DNA of 64,000 bases from Acidobacteriaceae bacterium (lineage in GTDB: Bacteria > Acidobacteriota > Terriglobia > Terriglobales > Acidobacteriaceae), in NCBI GenBank assembly GCA_903642235.1, contig CAHJWL010000005.1:186001-250000 (forward strand). The letters are read 5' to 3'. The notes under the pieces were generated by a model. That model was not told the DNA's origin and made no database searches. It saw only the letters and a program-made list of their open reading frames with translations. Numbering within the stretch: the first letter of the stretch is position 1; every line of letters begins with the position of its first letter. This document shows positions 37,130-45,529 of the stretch, piece after piece. The position numbers and the translations under genes were made by a program.

Positions 37130-37927
37130 TTAGTGCGTGGCCGGAGGAGCCTCTGACAAGGGAGTCCTTATCGCCGGTTTAGGCGCCGGATCCGGTGGGA
37201 TCGGCTGGCCGTCCGGAACAATAAGTATCTTCCTGATTAGGACTGGCGTGACCGGCTTGTCACTTGCGCTGCGATCGACCCGGGCGATGGCGGCCACGCG
37301 GGTAACGGTCTGTGAATCGCACTGTCCGAAGATGGTGTGTTTTCCGTTCAGCTCCTCAACCGGAGCTTCCGTAATGAAGAACTGGCTGCCGTTGGTTGAG
37401 GGACCGGAGTTTGCCATAGCGAGCCGGCCGGGGACGTTGAAGGTCAGCGCCGGATCGAACTCGTCTTCAAAGAAGTAGCCCGGATCGCCCGTGCCGTCGC
37501 CAACGCGATCGCCGCCCTGGATCATAAAGTTAGGAATTACGCGATGAAAGGTGGTTCCGCTGTAGAACGACTGCCCGTGCACCTTTTTGAGCGTTTTCGG
37601 ATCGACCCAGTCTTTTGTGCCAGTGGCGAGACCGATGAAGTTTGCAACGGTCATGGGCGCCTGCTTGTCATAGAGCTTGCAGCTAAGACGACCTAATGAG
37701 GTGTCAATCAGAGCCGTAGGGCCTGTAGGCGTCACAGGCGGGCGAATCTGGGAGGCAGCTTCCGGACCATCGGGCAGGTCTGTTGGCGGGCTCTGCGACG
37801 GCGCAGTCTGCGCAGGTTGAGCGGCAGGGGCCTGTGCTGCTGGTGGAGGTATGGCCTGGCCGCCGGCAAGAGGTGCCAGAAGGACAGGCGTAAGAACCAA
37901 ACGGAGCGTAAGTCGAATCGCGAGCAC
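37130..37927 (-). CDS. Peptidyl-prolyl cis-trans isomerase, cyclophilin type, exported
   Basis: 265 residues: a hydrophobic signal (LTLRLVLTPVLLAPLAGGQAIP), a Pro/Ala/Gln-rich linker, then the cyclophilin domain with FHRVIPNFMIQGGDRVGDG, NGSQFFITEAPVEEL and HTIFGQCDSQTV. A Pro/Ala-rich tail ends it. It probably assists folding in the periplasm, while the adjacent shorter gene serves the cytoplasm, so two compartments are covered by neighbouring genes. Confidence 0.92.
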   Translation of the reverse strand: MLAIRLTLRLVLTPVLLAPLAGGQAIPPPAAQAPAAQPAQTAPSQSPPTDLPDGPEAASQIRPPVTPTGPTALIDTSLGRLSCKLYDKQAPMTVANFIGLATGTKDWVDPKTLKKVHGQSFYSGTTFHRVIPNFMIQGGDRVGDGTGDPGYFFEDEFDPALTFNVPGRLAMANSGPSTNGSQFFITEAPVEELNGKHTIFGQCDSQTVTRVAAIARVDRSASDKPVTPVLIRKILIVPDGQPIPPDPAPKPAIRTPLSEAPPATH

Positions 37928-38065
37928 TCGACCCAGTTTACGCGAGGTTGGCTGCCGGGTGGGCGCTTCGCCTTCCTCCAGGAGTCTCGATCGGAATCTT
38001 GGACGTTTAGTGGCGGCGGATCAGAAGCCGGCATCCTAACAACGGAAAAGGAAAGGATGTGCACA

Positions 38066-38359
38066 ATGGTGAAGTTTGCACTCTACGGATCACTGAAGGC
38101 GAAGCCAGGCAAAGAGGCAGCAGTCGAAGCCTTTCTCAGGCAGGGCGCGGAGATGGCACGGCAGGAGACGGGCACGGTGACGTGGTATGCGCTCCAGGAG
38201 GGCGATGGACGGTACGGCATCTTTGACACCTTTGAGGCGGAGGAAGGACGCGAAGCTCACCTGAGTGGGGAGATCGCAAAGGCACTGATGGCGAATGCGG
38301 AGGAACTGCTGAGCGAGCCGCCGCAGATCCGCAAGATCACCATTCTGGCGGAGAAGTAG
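38066..38359 (+). CDS. Antibiotic biosynthesis monooxygenase (ABM)-domain protein
   Basis: 97 residues with the dimeric alpha/beta ABM fold: MVKFALYGSLKAKPGKEAAVEAFL, TVTWYALQEGDGRYGIFDTFEAEEGREAHLSG. Members include small quinol monooxygenases and stress-linked proteins; the exact reaction is unknown. I start at 38066; an in-frame ATG nine bases upstream (38057), just after AAAGG, is also possible. Convergent with the dipeptidase gene nine bases downstream. Confidence 0.82.
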   Translation: MVKFALYGSLKAKPGKEAAVEAFLRQGAEMARQETGTVTWYALQEGDGRYGIFDTFEAEEGREAHLSGEIAKALMANAEELLSEPPQIRKITILAEK

Positions 38360-38368
38360 GAGACGCGG

Positions 38369-39502
38369 TCAGGAGGCGGCTTGCTCAACGAGTCGCATGA
38401 CACGAAGCAGGTTTTCCCCTGCTATACCGCGGATCTGCTGCTCTGTATAGCCGCGGCTTGCGAGGGCTTCGATCACCCTGGGAAGATCAGCAGCAGAGTC
38501 GAGGCCCTCGGGCAGGGCACAGATGCCGTCGAAGTCGGAGCCGAGGCCGACATGGTCAACGCCGGCTACCTGGCAGATGTGGTCGAGGTGATCGATGAGC
38601 GAGCTGAGCGGCGGCCGGGGAAGGCGACTTGCGAAGCGCTGATCGATCGCATTGGAGAGGGCGTGCGTGACCGCCACGCCACGCAGGGCACACTCCTGTA
38701 GCAGACGCGTGTGCTCACGCTGTCGTTCCGGAGCCAGTACGTTCCAGGCACTCCGCCAGGCTTCATCGATGAAGGCTGCATAGAAGTTCACCATGACAAC
38801 CCCACCAGCGGAAGCGATGGCGCGAAGCATCTCGTCGGAAAGATTTCTAGGACTTGCCGTGAGAGCGCGAGCGCTGGAGTGACTGGCGATGATGGGCGCG
38901 TGGGACGTTTCCAAAACGTCGGCGAACGTGGCGTCAGAGACATGCGAGACATCAACCATCATGCCGAGTTGATTCATCTCGCGAACCACATCACGTCCGA
39001 AGCGTGTGAGGCCTCCGTGGTGGGTGATAGAGCGATCATCGAGATCACCTGAGGAGTCTGCCCACTCATTCGAGTTAGCCCAGGTGAGTGTCATGTAGCG
39101 CACACCGAGGGCGAAGTACTGTCGCAGGCGGTCGAGCGAGTTCTCAATGGCGTGGCCGCCTTCGAGGCCTAGAAGGACGGCGAAGCGACCGGACGCGTGG
39201 GCGGCGAGGATGTCGTCGACGGACCGGCACAGGACGAGCTGCTCCGGAGATCGTCGGACCTCCTGGTGGACGGCGTCAATCAGCTTGAGCGTGCGATCGG
39301 CATACAAGCCTCGCCACTGCTGCGGCTCCGGCCAGATGGCGAAGAACTCACCGGAAAGGCCACCTGCCTGAGCCGCTGCAAGGTCCAGGTGTCCGCTGCC
39401 GCGAGTGTGCGTAAGGTGCCAGTGCTCATCGAGAAAGCGCTGCGGTGTATCGGCGTGCGCGTCGAGCAACAGCCTGGGCCGGAGAGTTGTCTGCGGGGGC
39501 AT
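38369..39502 (-). CDS. Membrane dipeptidase-type metallopeptidase (M19 family)
   Basis: Zinc dipeptidase of the amidohydrolase superfamily. Metal-site motifs in order: LLDAHADTP, GLEGGHAIE, MVDVSHVSD, ASHSSARAL and VGLGSDFDG. The 377 residues match bacterial M19 enzymes. No signal peptide is seen, so it is likely cytoplasmic. It may act on dipeptides from peptidoglycan or diet; nothing in the neighbourhood narrows this. Confidence 0.93.
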   Translation of the reverse strand: MPPQTTLRPRLLLDAHADTPQRFLDEHWHLTHTRGSGHLDLAAAQAGGLSGEFFAIWPEPQQWRGLYADRTLKLIDAVHQEVRRSPEQLVLCRSVDDILAAHASGRFAVLLGLEGGHAIENSLDRLRQYFALGVRYMTLTWANSNEWADSSGDLDDRSITHHGGLTRFGRDVVREMNQLGMMVDVSHVSDATFADVLETSHAPIIASHSSARALTASPRNLSDEMLRAIASAGGVVMVNFYAAFIDEAWRSAWNVLAPERQREHTRLLQECALRGVAVTHALSNAIDQRFASRLPRPPLSSLIDHLDHICQVAGVDHVGLGSDFDGICALPEGLDSAADLPRVIEALASRGYTEQQIRGIAGENLLRVMRLVEQAAS

Positions 39503-39611
39503 TCTCTGTTGCAGTGTACCAACGCTGGTCGGGAAGAGCCGTTGCGGATAGCTGCAGCCGCTCGCGGCAACCTGAGGACCGGGCCTCTCGTCTTAGTATG
39601 CGAGGTGATGT

Positions 39612-39815
39612 ATGGCACAGGGCATTGATGCAACCAAGACTCCGGCTCGTCCTTCGCATGAGGCAATTGAAGGTAGCACGAGCGATGCGACCGATGTAAC
39701 GAAGTCCGAAGAGCACAAGCTGGATCATGTAGCGATGGAGGGTGCAAAACGCGCCGAGAACCGCATCCACTCGAATGAAGAGACGAGCTCGGGTGACAGC
39801 CTGTTTACAAAGTAA
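39612..39815 (+). CDS. Small hydrophilic protein of unknown function
   Basis: 67 residues, almost without hydrophobic amino acids, rich in Glu, Ser, Thr, Lys, Asp and His (e.g. TSDATDVTKSEEHKLDH). A strong ribosome site, GAGGTGAT, precedes the ATG, and a terminator follows at 39838, so it is a real gene. Composition suggests an intrinsically disordered, stress-protectant-type protein (inference only). Confidence 0.75.
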   Translation: MAQGIDATKTPARPSHEAIEGSTSDATDVTKSEEHKLDHVAMEGAKRAENRIHSNEETSSGDSLFTK

Positions 39816-39837
39816 GTCGAACACTTCTATATGACAC

Positions 39838-39864
39838 GAAAGCCCGCCACCGTGGCGGGCTTTC
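39838..39864 (+). terminator. Bidirectional intrinsic terminator
   Basis: GAAAGCCCGCCA pairs with TGGCGGGCTTTC over 12 bases with a CCG loop. TCTCGTGATT follows on the plus side and A-rich sequence on the minus side. It lies between the small plus-strand gene and the convergent heme-binding protein gene, serving both. Confidence 0.85.
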
Positions 39865-39881
39865 TCGTGATTGCACAGTCG

Positions 39882-40277
39882 CTAGTAGCCTTGTGAGCCG
39901 GCGATAGCGACGGCGTGGTCCTGCTCGCCCGATCCACCCGAGATACCGAGAGCTCCAACGACAGTCCCGTTCTGCTTGAGTGGAACTCCGCCGGCGAAGA
40001 TCATGATGCGGCCGTGATTGGAGACGTGGATTCCGTAGAACTGCTGACCCGGGGCGGAGTTGTCGCCGAGATCCTTCGTGGTGATGTCGAAGGCACGGGA
40101 GGTGAAGGCCTTGTTGATGGCGATGTCGATCGATCCCCGCCAGGCGTTTTCCATCCGCTCGAAGGCCAGCAGGTTTCCACCGTCGTCTACGACGGCAATG
40201 CACATTGGCTGGCCGAGCTCGTCAGCCTTCTTGGTGGCCTCGGCGATGATTTTCCGGGCGTCGCTTAGGTTCAGCAT
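39882..40277 (-). CDS. GlcG/HbpS-type heme-binding-like protein
   Basis: 131 residues matching the GlcG/HbpS (DUF336) family: LSDARKIIAEATKKADELGQPM, then VVDDGGNLLAFERM and the tail VPLKQNGTVVGALGISGGSGEQDHAVAIAG. Members bind heme or corrinoids or accompany other enzymes; the role here is unknown. ATG 40277 is preceded by AGGAGCGACACC (minus strand). It ends at the shared terminator. Confidence 0.88.
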   Translation of the reverse strand: MLNLSDARKIIAEATKKADELGQPMCIAVVDDGGNLLAFERMENAWRGSIDIAINKAFTSRAFDITTKDLGDNSAPGQQFYGIHVSNHGRIMIFAGGVPLKQNGTVVGALGISGGSGEQDHAVAIAGSQGY

Positions 40278-40370
40278 GGTGTCGCTCCTCTGCGTGACGC
40301 TGGGTCACGACTTCTATGATGCCTCGGATCGGAAGACTTTGCGTTTTCCGGTACAGCTTCGCTGTGAAGT

Positions 40371-41372
40371 CTAGGCTGGGGAAAGTGTGGGATGGGCGAT
40401 CGATGGGAGGGGATCGGGTGTTGGCTCCGGACTCTTCCAACCGTAGGTTTCGTAGCGCCAGTGAACCGCGCCGGCGCCGAGCTCGAGGACGGTAAAGCCT
40501 TCGGGTGTGCCCCAGCGGCTGCCGCGCCACCAGTTGCCGGAGACGGCGCCGGAAGTGATGTAGGGGACATCGCGCCAGAAGACCGTCTCGTTGATGTGTG
40601 TGTGACCCTGCAGGACGGCGATAACGCGGTGGCCTTCGAAGAGATCGATGACCTGGCGGGCATTGCCGACGAGGAAGCCGTGCAGATTGGTGAGGGCCTG
40701 GTAGGCTGCAGCCTTGGCAGCCTTGTCGTCCGGCAGGGAGTACTGCGGCGCGGCGGAGACGAGCGGGACGTGGGAGACGACGATCATGGGCGTGCCGGCC
40801 GGTGTGGCAGCGAGATCGGCGGCGAGCCAGGCGAGCTGCACGGGATCGATCATGGCATCAAACTCGCGCTCGGGCGTGATCTGGATAGAGTCGAGCAGGA
40901 TGATGTGGTAGCCCTTTTCATCGAAGGAGCGATACGTTTTGGTGTTGAAGCGCTGTTCGAAGGCCTTCTTGCCGTAAAGCGGGTCGGCGGGCTGGACGCC
41001 GGTAGAGGGAACCCTGCCGAAGACATCGTGGTTGCCGATGACGTGGTGGATTGGGATGCCGTTCAGGGTCTGCTCGGTCTTGGTGTAGAGGTCGAGCAGC
41101 ATAAGAGACCTGTCCCGCGGGACGGCGGCGAGATCAAAGCAGTGGTCGCCGCCCTGGATGCAGAGGTCGGGCTTGAGGGAGCGGATCTTCTGCATGGCGA
41201 GGGCGGTGCCTTCGCCGGCTTGGAGCTCGGGCTGGATGTGGGTGTCAGTGAAGAAGACGAGCTTGAGCGAGCCGGGGCTGACGGCTGGAGCTGGGGCGCT
41301 TGCAGGAAGGGTGTGCGCCGCGGCGGCAAGGGTGGCGAGGGACAGGAAGTGGCGGCGATCGAGGATCGGCAT
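40371..41372 (-). CDS. Metallophosphoesterase, probably Tat-exported
   Basis: Calcineurin-like phosphoesterase of 333 residues. The N-terminus LDRRHFLSLATLAAAAHTLPASA has a twin-arginine motif. The di-metal motifs are FFTDTHIQ, GGDHCFD, IGNHDVFG, VVSHVPLV and LQGHTHINE in the canonical order D-x-H, GD, GNHD, H, GHxH. It likely hydrolyses a phosphoester outside the cytoplasm. Downstream of it is hicBA on the same strand's far side. Confidence 0.92.
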   Translation of the reverse strand: MPILDRRHFLSLATLAAAAHTLPASAPAPAVSPGSLKLVFFTDTHIQPELQAGEGTALAMQKIRSLKPDLCIQGGDHCFDLAAVPRDRSLMLLDLYTKTEQTLNGIPIHHVIGNHDVFGRVPSTGVQPADPLYGKKAFEQRFNTKTYRSFDEKGYHIILLDSIQITPEREFDAMIDPVQLAWLAADLAATPAGTPMIVVSHVPLVSAAPQYSLPDDKAAKAAAYQALTNLHGFLVGNARQVIDLFEGHRVIAVLQGHTHINETVFWRDVPYITSGAVSGNWWRGSRWGTPEGFTVLELGAGAVHWRYETYGWKSPEPTPDPLPSIAHPTLSPA

Positions 41373-41399
41373 CTGGCGATGATAGCGGAGCTGTTCACC

Positions 41400-41639
41400 C
41401 TAGAGATTACGGAGAACGTCCGAACGTGAGACGCCCTTGTGGTCAGCGACCATGCGCACGATGGCTGCGAGTGTTCCAGTTTTTAGGGGCTTGTGCGCGG
41501 GAATGGGAAGACTTTGGCCTGATGGAAGTTCGGTTCGCAAAAGTATATGACTGCCGGTCTGTCTTTCTTCCCGATAATGCCAATCGCGAACCAGGTCGTC
41601 GGCAAGATCTCTGCCGTAGATGTCACGCGGAATCCTTAC
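41400..41639 (-). pseudogene. HicA-type toxin without a usable start codon
   Basis: Conserved HicA body in frame: RIPRDIYGRDLADDL, GSHILLR with the catalytic His, IPAHKPLKTGTLAAIV. The place where the HicA start belongs, overlapping the hicB stop, reads GTAAGG (minus strand). A GTG there (GTGAGG) would give the GTGA overlap seen elsewhere in this window; one G-to-A change makes HicA's start GTA and the hicB stop TAA. No ATG, GTG or TTG lies in frame nearer than about 41741. So the toxin is probably silent, unless it starts at a non-standard codon (e.g. ATT at 41633) or by a long overlapping extension. Confidence 0.7.
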
Positions 41640-41845
41640 GCGACAGCGAGCACCTGCTCCACATGAAGAAAGAGGCGGATACGGTCGGGTGGCATAGCGC
41701 CTTCGAAGTACAAGCGGACGGCGTCGAGGACCATAGAGCAAAGTTCGTCCCAAGAGTCACCCTGGGTCGCAATACTTTCACCTACTGCTACTGCCACGTA
41801 GCCGCCGTCTGATTCCTGGGTGATGTTGAAAAGGAGCTCACGCAT
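41636..41845 (-). CDS. HicB-family antitoxin
   Basis: 69 residues of the compact HicB half: LLFNITQESDGGYVAVAVGESIATQGDSWDELCSMVLDAVRLYF. It carries the partial RNase-H-like fold but no obvious DNA-binding C-terminal domain, so it is a short form. The order antitoxin then toxin fits hicBA. ATG 41845 has AGGAG-like sequence upstream on the minus strand only weakly. It starts 38 bases after the sdhB stop, so it may be transcribed by sdh read-through. Confidence 0.85.
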   Translation of the reverse strand: MRELLFNITQESDGGYVAVAVGESIATQGDSWDELCSMVLDAVRLYFEGAMPPDRIRLFLHVEQVLAVA

Positions 41846-41882
41846 GGCAACAGCTTACTCCAGACAACTAGCTTGCAGACTT

Positions 41883-42716
41883 CTACCGGGTGAAGAAGTC
41901 TTTCACCTGCTGGACGATGACGTCGCGGCTGACGTCGGAGATGGCCTCGGTGAGGGGGAGCTGCTTGGGGCAGGCCTCGACGCAGTTCTGGGCGAAGCCG
42001 CACTCCTGCACGCCACCATCACCGGCGAGGGCGCGGAGGCGTTCTTCTTTGAGGACGGCGCCGGTGGGGTGGTTGTTGAAGAGCTTGACCTGCGCGATGG
42101 TGGCGGCACCGACGAAGTTGGTGGAGTCATTGAACTGCGGGCAGACCTCCATGCAGATGGTGCAGGAGATGCAGTTCGAGAGTGGGTAGAGAGTCTCCTG
42201 CAGCTGCGGGAACTGGCGCGGGCCGCCGCCGAGATCGTAGGTGCCATCGATGGGAACCCAGGCTTTGACGGCCTTGAGGTTCTCAAAGAGGACGGAACGA
42301 TCGACAGCGAGGTCGCGGACGACGGGGAACTTCGAGAGCGGCGCGAGGGTGATTGTGCCTTCGCCTTTGGGGCCAGTGAGCTTGTCGACCAGGGCGGAGC
42401 AGGCCATGCGGGCGCGGCCGTTGATGAGCATGGCGCAGGAGCCGCAGATCTCTTCGAGGCAGTTGGCGTCGTAGGCGATGGGGGTTGTGGCCTGGCCAGA
42501 GGAGGTGACCGGATCGCAGGCGATCTCACCGAGCAGGGAGGTGATGTTCATGTTCGGCCGGTAGGGGATTTCGAACTTCTCGGTGCGCGCGGCGGCGTCG
42601 GGCGTAGCCTGGCGCTTGATCTCGACCTTGATGGTGCGGGCGGAGCGCTGGGCGGCGGTGGCGGACTGAACTACCGGGGTGTGCGTGGTGTCGGGGGTCT
42701 GAACCGTTGTGGCCAT
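41883..42716 (-). CDS. sdhB: Succinate dehydrogenase iron-sulfur subunit
   Basis: Electron-transfer subunit. The 2Fe-2S ligands are in CLEEICGSCAMLINGRARMAC, and the 4Fe-4S and 3Fe-4S sets are CISCTICMEVCP and CGFAQNCVEACPK. The first 35 residues are an extra Thr/Ala/Gln-rich lead. ATG 42716 has AGGAG seven bases upstream. It is separated from sdhA by about 1 kb of small membrane-protein genes, unlike the usual contiguous order. Confidence 0.95.
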   Translation of the reverse strand: MATTVQTPDTTHTPVVQSATAAQRSARTIKVEIKRQATPDAAARTEKFEIPYRPNMNITSLLGEIACDPVTSSGQATTPIAYDANCLEEICGSCAMLINGRARMACSALVDKLTGPKGEGTITLAPLSKFPVVRDLAVDRSVLFENLKAVKAWVPIDGTYDLGGGPRQFPQLQETLYPLSNCISCTICMEVCPQFNDSTNFVGAATIAQVKLFNNHPTGAVLKEERLRALAGDGGVQECGFAQNCVEACPKQLPLTEAISDVSRDVIVQQVKDFFTR

Positions 42717-42938
42717 GGTGCGTGCTCCTGTGGTGCGCTTTCCGTCTGGTGCTCTCAGCGGGGTGTACGCCCCCCTACTTAGGTCCTAAAATATTCCATC
42801 CTCACAGCTTAAGTCTGGACCCGGGTTTGGGCAGGATGCGGAGCTTAGGCCTTCTGACCTTGCGTGTCCCTGAGTTAAAGATACCTATCGGTGCAAGCCG
42901 TTGCGCTACGACTCACGTGAATTTTGGTTCAGTCGTAA

Positions 42939-43112
42939 CTATGGATCGCCTTGTGATTCCGCTGCGACGACGTTTCCAGAAGGCAAGGTCACGGGGTGTT
43001 TGCCGGCTGCGAGCAGCTTCTGTCGGCGGCCGTCGATCCAGACACCGACCAGAACGAGCGCGATAAAGAACGCGACCGAGACAACGCTGAGGACGATGCT
43101 GAGGGTTGTCAT
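42939..43112 (-). CDS. Small single-pass membrane protein in the sdh cluster
   Basis: 57 residues: one N-terminal helix (SIVLSVVSVAFFIALVLVGVWI) and a basic, polar tail (DGRRQKLLAAGKHPVTL). It begins ATG at 43112, seven bases from the stop of a frameshifted neighbour, and precedes sdhB on the same strand. No recognised family; possibly an accessory subunit of the complex (inference from position). Confidence 0.6.
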   Translation of the reverse strand: MTTLSIVLSVVSVAFFIALVLVGVWIDGRRQKLLAAGKHPVTLPSGNVVAAESQGDP

Positions 43113-43118
43113 ACGCTT

Positions 43119-43330
43119 TTAGGGCTTGCGTTCTCCGTCCGTCGGGCTGTTGCGAGCAGCAGTGCCGCGGGCGATGCCTTCCTGCTCGCTGGCGGGCAGG
43201 TGGCCGGTTTCTTTGAGGCTGGCCTGCTTGGAGCGAACGCTGCGGTTGTAGAAGAACCAGTAGAGCATCATGGCGATGAAGACGACCGCGCCGATGTAGA
43301 CGTTGGTGGTGAGAAGGGGTGTCCGCTCAT
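43119..43330 (-). pseudogene. Small membrane-protein gene with one-base frameshift
   Basis: The frame that ends at 43119 reads PLLTTNVYIGAVVFIAMMLYW then FFYNRSVRSKQASLKETGH, a plausible one-helix protein with high third-position GC, but has no start until two internal ATGs at 43268-43271. Upstream, an ATG at 43330 leads in MSG and then falls out of phase. Adding one base after GG at 43323-43324 would give MSGTPLLTTNVYIG and an intact 70-residue protein. Either a real frameshift, a sequencing error, or a 50-residue protein starting at 43271. Confidence 0.55.
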
Positions 43331-43441
43331 AGTTAGTTGGATGGTGACTCTTGGTAAGACGAACATCGTGCTGCTTGATACGGATCTAACCCACTAGGAA
43401 GCCGCGTAACATTCATGCGAGACGTAAGTAGTGGCATTCGC

Positions 43442-43723
43442 TCATCGCGTTCGTAGCACATCGACTACCAGATAGTTTACGAAAGCTCCGAGCCCGACGT
43501 ATGTGATCCCGATGACAGCTCGCAAAACCTTTGATGATCGGGAGTTGGACAGAGCCATGCTGACATTCAGGGGCTGTCCGCGAAGTGCTGGCCTCATCCA
43601 GCGCGGCAGGCGAGCCCAAGCCCTCGGAGCGCATACTAGGAGAGCTCCGCTGATTGGGATTACTAAGCCGAAGATGCAATAGAAGCAAAGCCCAATGCCA
43701 ATCGCGAATCCTGTCCTCACCAC
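43442..43723 (-). CDS. Small membrane protein, unknown
   Basis: 93 residues with hydrophobic spans at both ends (IGLCFYCIFGLVIPISGALLV; VIGITYVGLGAFVNYLVVDVL) and a basic middle. The sequence around it is less GC-rich than the neighbouring sdh genes, as for the 130-residue gene between sdhC and sdhA. It starts 23 bases after the sdhA stop. No family recognised. Confidence 0.6.
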   Translation of the reverse strand: MVRTGFAIGIGLCFYCIFGLVIPISGALLVCAPRAWARLPRWMRPALRGQPLNVSMALSNSRSSKVLRAVIGITYVGLGAFVNYLVVDVLRTR

Positions 43724-43746
43724 TGCTCACCTCTGAACCGAAGACT

Positions 43747-45522
43747 TTACGCTGTGGCCGCATAGTTGCGGGCGCGGGGTTCAATGTACTGGGTGTCGAC
43801 GTCTTCATAGGAGAGCTGGGGGGCTCCGTCGACGAAGGCGGCTTTGGTGGTCTTGAGGAAGTCGGGGTCGTTGCGCTCGGGGAAGTCGGGCTTGTAGTGG
43901 GCGCCGCGGCTCTCGTCGCGGGCGGCCGCGCCCTGGACGACGACGCGGGCGAGATGGAGCATGTTGTCGAGCTGGCGGCCGAAGGCGAAGGAGGTATTCG
44001 CCCACTGGCTCTTGTCGGAGAGGTTGATGTTTTTCGAGCGCGCCTGCAGTTCGACGATCTTAGCGTCCGCCTCGGCGAGGCCGTCGTTGTAGCGGATGAT
44101 GGTGGCATGGCGGGTCATGGTCTCGCCGAGCTCGCGCCAGAGCTTGAAGGGGTTCTCGGTGCCGGTGCTGGTGAGGAGCGCTTCGTTCTTTTCGCGCTGG
44201 CGCTGGATCTCTGCGGCGTGGCCGCCATCGCCGGGCTGCGGCGCGAGGGATTTTGCGTACTCGATCGCGCAGGGGCCGGCGACGAAGCCGCCGTAGATGC
44301 AGGAGAGCAGCGAGTTGGCGCCGAGGCGGTTGGCACCGTGGATGGAGTAGTCGGCCTCGCCGGCGGCAAAGAGGCCGGGGATGTTGGTCTGCTGGTGGAG
44401 GTCCACCCAGAGGCCGCCCATGGTGTAGTGCATGCCTGGGAAGATCTTCATGGGGACGTCGCGCGGGTCGTCGCCGACGAACTTCTCGTAGATCTCGAGG
44501 ATGCCTTCGAGCTTGCGATTGAGGGTGGCACGGTCGATGTGGGTTAGATCAAGGTAGACCATTGGCTGGCCATCGATGCCGAGGTCTTCCTGGTAGACGA
44601 TGCGGTGGATGGCGCGGGTGGCGATATCGCGGGGGACGAGGTTGCCGTACTTGGGATACCACTCTTCGAGGAAGTAGAAGCGATCTTGTTCCGGGATGCT
44701 TCGCGCTACGCGCTTCTCATCCTTCGAGCGTGGGACCCAGACGCGGCCGCCCTCGCCGCGGGCGGACTCGCTCATGAGGCGGAGCTTGTCTTCGCCGGGG
44801 ATGGCGGTGGGATGGACCTGAATGAACTCGCCGTTGGCGTAGAAGGCGCCCTGCTGGTAGAGCGCGGACTGGGCGGAGCCGGTGCAGACGACGGAGTTGG
44901 TGCTCTTGCCGAAGATGGCGCCGATGCCGCCGGTGCAGATGATCGCCGCATCCGCGGGAAACGTCCGGAGCGCCATGGAGCGGAGGTCCATGGCACAGAT
45001 GCCGCGGGTGGCGCCGTTGTCGTCGAGGACGGCCGAGAGGAACTCCCAGCCTTCGTACTTGGTGACCTTGCCTTCCGACTCGTAGCGGCGGACCTGCTCG
45101 TCGAGGGCGTAGAGCAGCTGTTGGCCGGTGGTGGCGCCGGCGAAGGCGGTGCGGTGGTAGAGCGTGCCGCCAAAGCGGCGGAAGTCGAGCAGGCCTTCGG
45201 GGGTGCGGTTGAAGGGGACACCCATGCGGTCGAGGAGGTCGATGATGGCGGGACCCTGGGCGGTCATCTGCTTGACGGGGGTCTGGTTGGCGAGGAAGTC
45301 GCCGCCGTAGACGGTGTCGTCGAAGTGCTTGAGGACGGTGTCGCCCTCGCCCTTGAGATCTTTGGCGGCGTTGATGCCGCCCTGGGCGCAGACGGAGTGC
45401 GAGCGCTTGACGGGGACGATCGAAAAGAGGTCGACGGTGCCGCCGGCTTCGGCGATCTTGATGACGGCGGCGAGGCCGGCGAGGCCTCCGCCTACGACGA
45501 TGATGCGGGGTGTGGTGGGCAT
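43747..45522 (-). CDS. sdhA: Succinate dehydrogenase flavoprotein subunit
   Basis: Catalytic subunit oxidising succinate to fumarate. FAD motif VVGGGLAGLAAVIKIAEAG at the N-terminus, KRSHSVCAQGGINAAK containing the histidine for covalent FAD, and the substrate-side YTMGGLWVDLHQQTNIPGLFAAGEA. The 591 residues and sequence style fit the Bacillus-like type that pairs with a single cytochrome b558 subunit, matching sdhC upstream. Confidence 0.96.
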   Translation of the reverse strand: MPTTPRIIVVGGGLAGLAAVIKIAEAGGTVDLFSIVPVKRSHSVCAQGGINAAKDLKGEGDTVLKHFDDTVYGGDFLANQTPVKQMTAQGPAIIDLLDRMGVPFNRTPEGLLDFRRFGGTLYHRTAFAGATTGQQLLYALDEQVRRYESEGKVTKYEGWEFLSAVLDDNGATRGICAMDLRSMALRTFPADAAIICTGGIGAIFGKSTNSVVCTGSAQSALYQQGAFYANGEFIQVHPTAIPGEDKLRLMSESARGEGGRVWVPRSKDEKRVARSIPEQDRFYFLEEWYPKYGNLVPRDIATRAIHRIVYQEDLGIDGQPMVYLDLTHIDRATLNRKLEGILEIYEKFVGDDPRDVPMKIFPGMHYTMGGLWVDLHQQTNIPGLFAAGEADYSIHGANRLGANSLLSCIYGGFVAGPCAIEYAKSLAPQPGDGGHAAEIQRQREKNEALLTSTGTENPFKLWRELGETMTRHATIIRYNDGLAEADAKIVELQARSKNINLSDKSQWANTSFAFGRQLDNMLHLARVVVQGAAARDESRGAHYKPDFPERNDPDFLKTTKAAFVDGAPQLSYEDVDTQYIEPRARNYAATA

Positions 45523-45529
45523 GATTTAT

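Noticed and set aside
44680-44740. Palindrome-like GCGCTACGCGC inside sdhA suggesting another inserted repeat
   Set aside because: The encoded residues lie in a normally conserved SdhA segment of normal length, so it is ordinary coding sequence.
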